The notes under the pieces were generated by a model. That model saw nothing but the letters and a program-made list of their open reading frames with translations. It was not told the DNA's origin and did not search any database. A stretch of DNA of 61,760 bases, from NCBI RefSeq assembly GCF_018413525.1, contig NZ_JAHCDD010000028.1, positions 1 through 61,760 on the forward strand, given 5' to 3'. This document shows, in pieces, positions 60,182 through 61,760 of the stretch. Source of the DNA: Acidovorax sp. CCYZU-2555 (lineage in GTDB: Bacteria > Pseudomonadota > Gammaproteobacteria > Burkholderiales > Burkholderiaceae_C). Position numbers and translations under genes: made by a program. Positions within the stretch are counted from its first letter, which is position 1; every line of letters starts with the position of its first letter.

Positions 60182-61180
60182 TCAATCCGCCTTCAGCCCA
60201 ATGCTCTTGACCAGCTCGCCAAAGCGTTCGGCCTCGACCGCGTGGTGGTCTATGAACTGCTTGCGCGTCATCACGGCGGGCGTCGCGCCCAGACCGGCGA
60301 CGATGTCGCGCACGTTCTTCTGCTCCATCGCCTTGGCAACGCCGTCGCGCACCTTGTTGACGACCACATCGGGCACGCCCGTGGGCGCGTAGATGCCGAA
60401 CAGCGTGTCGGCGTCGAAGCCCGGCAGGCCGCTTTCGGCGAGCGTGGGCACGTTGGGGTACTGGGGCGAGCGCTGCGGGCTGCCGACAGCCAGCAGGCGC
60501 AGCTTGCCGGCGTCGACATGCTTGAGGCCCGGGCCCGGATCGAACCAGTACTGCAGCTGGCCGCTGATCACATCGTTGAGCGCGGGCGCGGCGCCGCGGT
60601 ACGGTGCATGCACGGCGTCGACCTTGGCCATGCGCTTGAACATTTCGCCCGCGAGATGCGGTGAGCTGCCCTGGCCCGGCGAGCCATAGCTGACCTTGCC
60701 GGGATTGGCCTTGAGGTACTGGATGAACTCGGCGACGTTCTTCGCCGGCACATCGGGATGGGTCTCGAGATAGACATGCACGCGCGCCACGGCGGCGACA
60801 GGCGTCAGATCACGCGCCGGGTCGAAGGCGAGCTTCTCGTAGATCATCGGATTGATGGTGATCGCTCCGCCTGAACTCAGCAGCAGCGTATAGCCGTCCT
60901 TGGCCGAACGCACGGTTTCGGCGATGCCGATGTTGCCGCCCGCGCCGGGCTTGTTTTCGATGATCACGGGCTGGCCCAGCGTCTTGGAGAGCTGGGGCAG
61001 GATGGCGCGCGCGAGCACGTCGGCCGCGCCGCCGGGCGCGAAATTGACGACCAGGCGCACCGGCTTCTCGGGCCAGTTCTGGGCCATCGCGGGCAGCGCC
61101 AGGCTGCCCAGCGCGGCCACGGCGAGCGCCGAGAAGGCCTTGAGGCCCTGGCGGCGCGTGGCATGGGAATGGAATGTCAT
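60182..61180 (-). CDS. Bug-family tripartite tricarboxylate transporter substrate-binding protein
   Basis: This 332-residue binding protein has a Tat-like signal with TRRQGLKAF and cleavage near PAMAQ (about 33). The mature start WPEKPVRLVVNFAPGGAADVLARAI is the Bug signature, followed by IENKPGAGGNIG and YGSPGQGSSPHLAGEMFKR. The ATG at 61180 has AAGGAG ten bases upstream; 53 upstream codons in frame look non-coding. Bug proteins bind small organic acids. Genes for the TctA/TctB membrane parts are not in the window. Its neighbour is a benzoylformate-decarboxylase-like gene. Confidence 0.9.
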   Translation of the reverse strand: MTFHSHATRRQGLKAFSALAVAALGSLALPAMAQNWPEKPVRLVVNFAPGGAADVLARAILPQLSKTLGQPVIIENKPGAGGNIGIAETVRSAKDGYTLLLSSGGAITINPMIYEKLAFDPARDLTPVAAVARVHVYLETHPDVPAKNVAEFIQYLKANPGKVSYGSPGQGSSPHLAGEMFKRMAKVDAVHAPYRGAAPALNDVISGQLQYWFDPGPGLKHVDAGKLRLLAVGSPQRSPQYPNVPTLAESGLPGFDADTLFGIYAPTGVPDVVVNKVRDGVAKAMEQKNVRDIVAGLGATPAVMTRKQFIDHHAVEAERFGELVKSIGLKAD

Positions 61181-61250
61181 GATGTCTTGTCTCCTTGTAA
61201 ATTTTTTGTTTTGCGCGGCGCGGCTAGCCGCGCGCCGCTCGCCGCGCGCC

Positions 61251-61760
61251 TCAGGCCACTTCGACTTCGACGAGCACGGGCCGCGGCGCGGCGATCGCCG
61301 CCTCCAGCACGGCGCGCAGCTGCAGCGCGTCTTGCACATGCACGCCGTCGCAGCCCTGGGCCTTGGCCAGGCCCACGAAATCGATGTCGGGCAGCTCCGT
61401 GCCTTCGACTTTTTCGCCGTCGCGGTAGCCGAACACCTTGGCGAATTCCTGCAGCGCCGCGTAGCGCCGGTTCTTGAGAATCACGAAGGTGATCGGCAGC
61501 CGCAGCTGGGCCGCGCTCCACAGCGCCTGGATCGCGTACATGCTCGAGCCGTCGCCGATCACGGCAATGACTTTCTTCGCCGGCTCGGCCAGCGCCACGC
61601 CCACGCCCGCGGGCATGCTGTGGCCCAGGCCGCCGCTGCACATGGTGTAGAACGTCGCCGAATGGAAGATCGGCAGATGGGCCTGTATGGTCGAGCGCGA
61701 ACTCGGCGCTTCCTCGACGATGATGCTGCGCGGGTCGCGCACTTCGGCCAGCGTCTGCAT
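61251..61760 (-). CDS. Benzoylformate decarboxylase-like thiamine diphosphate enzyme (5' truncated)
   Basis: These are the last 169 codons of a thiamine diphosphate-dependent enzyme, read out of the window end. The TPP motif GDGSSMYAIQALWSAAQLRLPITFVILKNRR (G-D-G ... N) is visible at about 94-125 of the fragment. MCSGGLGHSMPAGVGVALAE lies before it. The C-terminal DGVHVQDALQLRAVLEAAI is typical. The ATG at the window edge is only an internal Met; the N-terminal two thirds are missing. Family members with this C-terminus decarboxylate benzoylformate or other 2-oxo acids. It lies 70 bases upstream of the Bug gene on the same strand and could be co-transcribed. Confidence 0.82.
   Translation of the reverse strand: MQTLAEVRDPRSIIVEEAPSSRSTIQAHLPIFHSATFYTMCSGGLGHSMPAGVGVALAEPAKKVIAVIGDGSSMYAIQALWSAAQLRLPITFVILKNRRYAALQEFAKVFGYRDGEKVEGTELPDIDFVGLAKAQGCDGVHVQDALQLRAVLEAAIAAPRPVLVEVEVA

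Overview
The window is about 62 kb of GC-rich bacterial DNA. The gene content and order point to a betaproteobacterium of the Burkholderiales, most likely family Comamonadaceae. Markers are the algH-ruvX-pyrR-pyrB-pyrC'-plsC cluster next to a photolyase, a pilGHIJ-pilL (Chp-type) twitching cluster next to rubredoxin, thiD and hemL, the dusB-fis-purH group, a Bug-type tripartite tricarboxylate receptor, and interspersed short repeats of a kind common in that family. The genus cannot be fixed by reading alone. There are no insertion sequences, prophage genes, rRNA operons or CRISPR arrays.

Layout. 1-5.6 kb: the 3' two thirds of tamB, a tRNA-Arg(CCT) with its own terminator, a small lipoprotein, a DUF805 membrane protein and a CSS-EAL cyclic-di-GMP phosphodiesterase. 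5.8-7.4 kb: a chemoreceptor. 7.4-10.1 kb: a minus-strand electrophile-response cassette (NemR-like TetR regulator with Cys106, DJ-1/PfpI-like protein, quinone oxidoreductase-like protein, DUF1304) with a palindromic operator candidate. 10.3-15.2 kb: an EamA exporter divergent from a MocR regulator, a voltage-gated K+ channel with a C-terminal zinc ribbon, a ferritin-like protein and an OmpA-like protein. 15.4-18.4 kb: a 691-residue putative type III secretion effector followed by two class I chaperone-like genes, with no secretion apparatus nearby. 18.4-23.8 kb: a phospholipase D/cardiolipin synthase, a prephenate dehydratase-like protein, an ArsC-like protein and a ferric-iron ABC permease, divergent from its ATPase across a Fur-box-like palindrome.

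23.9-24.3 kb: a GIY-YIG nuclease gene wedged between REP-like repeats, its last codons contributed by a repeat. 24.4-28.3 kb: an amino-acid ABC importer operon. 28.4-33.0 kb: pyrimidine genes with a pyrC' whose metal motif is lost, then phrB. 34.6-34.8 kb: repeats. 34.8-44.5 kb: the Pil-Chp chemosensory genes (pilL, pilJ, pilI, pilH, pilG). 44.5-50.5 kb: rubredoxin, thiD, hemL, a cytochrome c, purH, fis and dusB.

50.8-56.8 kb: a complete stressosome-type module (RsbR, RsbS, RsbT and an RsbX-like phosphatase with its own ATPase domain) that runs directly into a histidine kinase and a receiver-PAS-kinase-receiver hybrid, with a stand-alone receiver facing it. No sigma-B pathway genes are present, so the output is probably two-component signalling. 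56.9-59.6 kb: a lipoprotein, a YqaA/DedA-like protein and an ECF sigma/RskA-type anti-sigma pair. 59.8-60.1 kb: a second large repeat cluster. 60.2-61.8 kb: a Bug receptor and the 3' part of a benzoylformate-decarboxylase-like gene cut by the window end.

The most unusual parts are the orphan effector with paired chaperones, the stressosome wired to two-component proteins, and the GIY-YIG gene embedded in its repeat family. Functions are inferred from motifs and context; no database search was possible.
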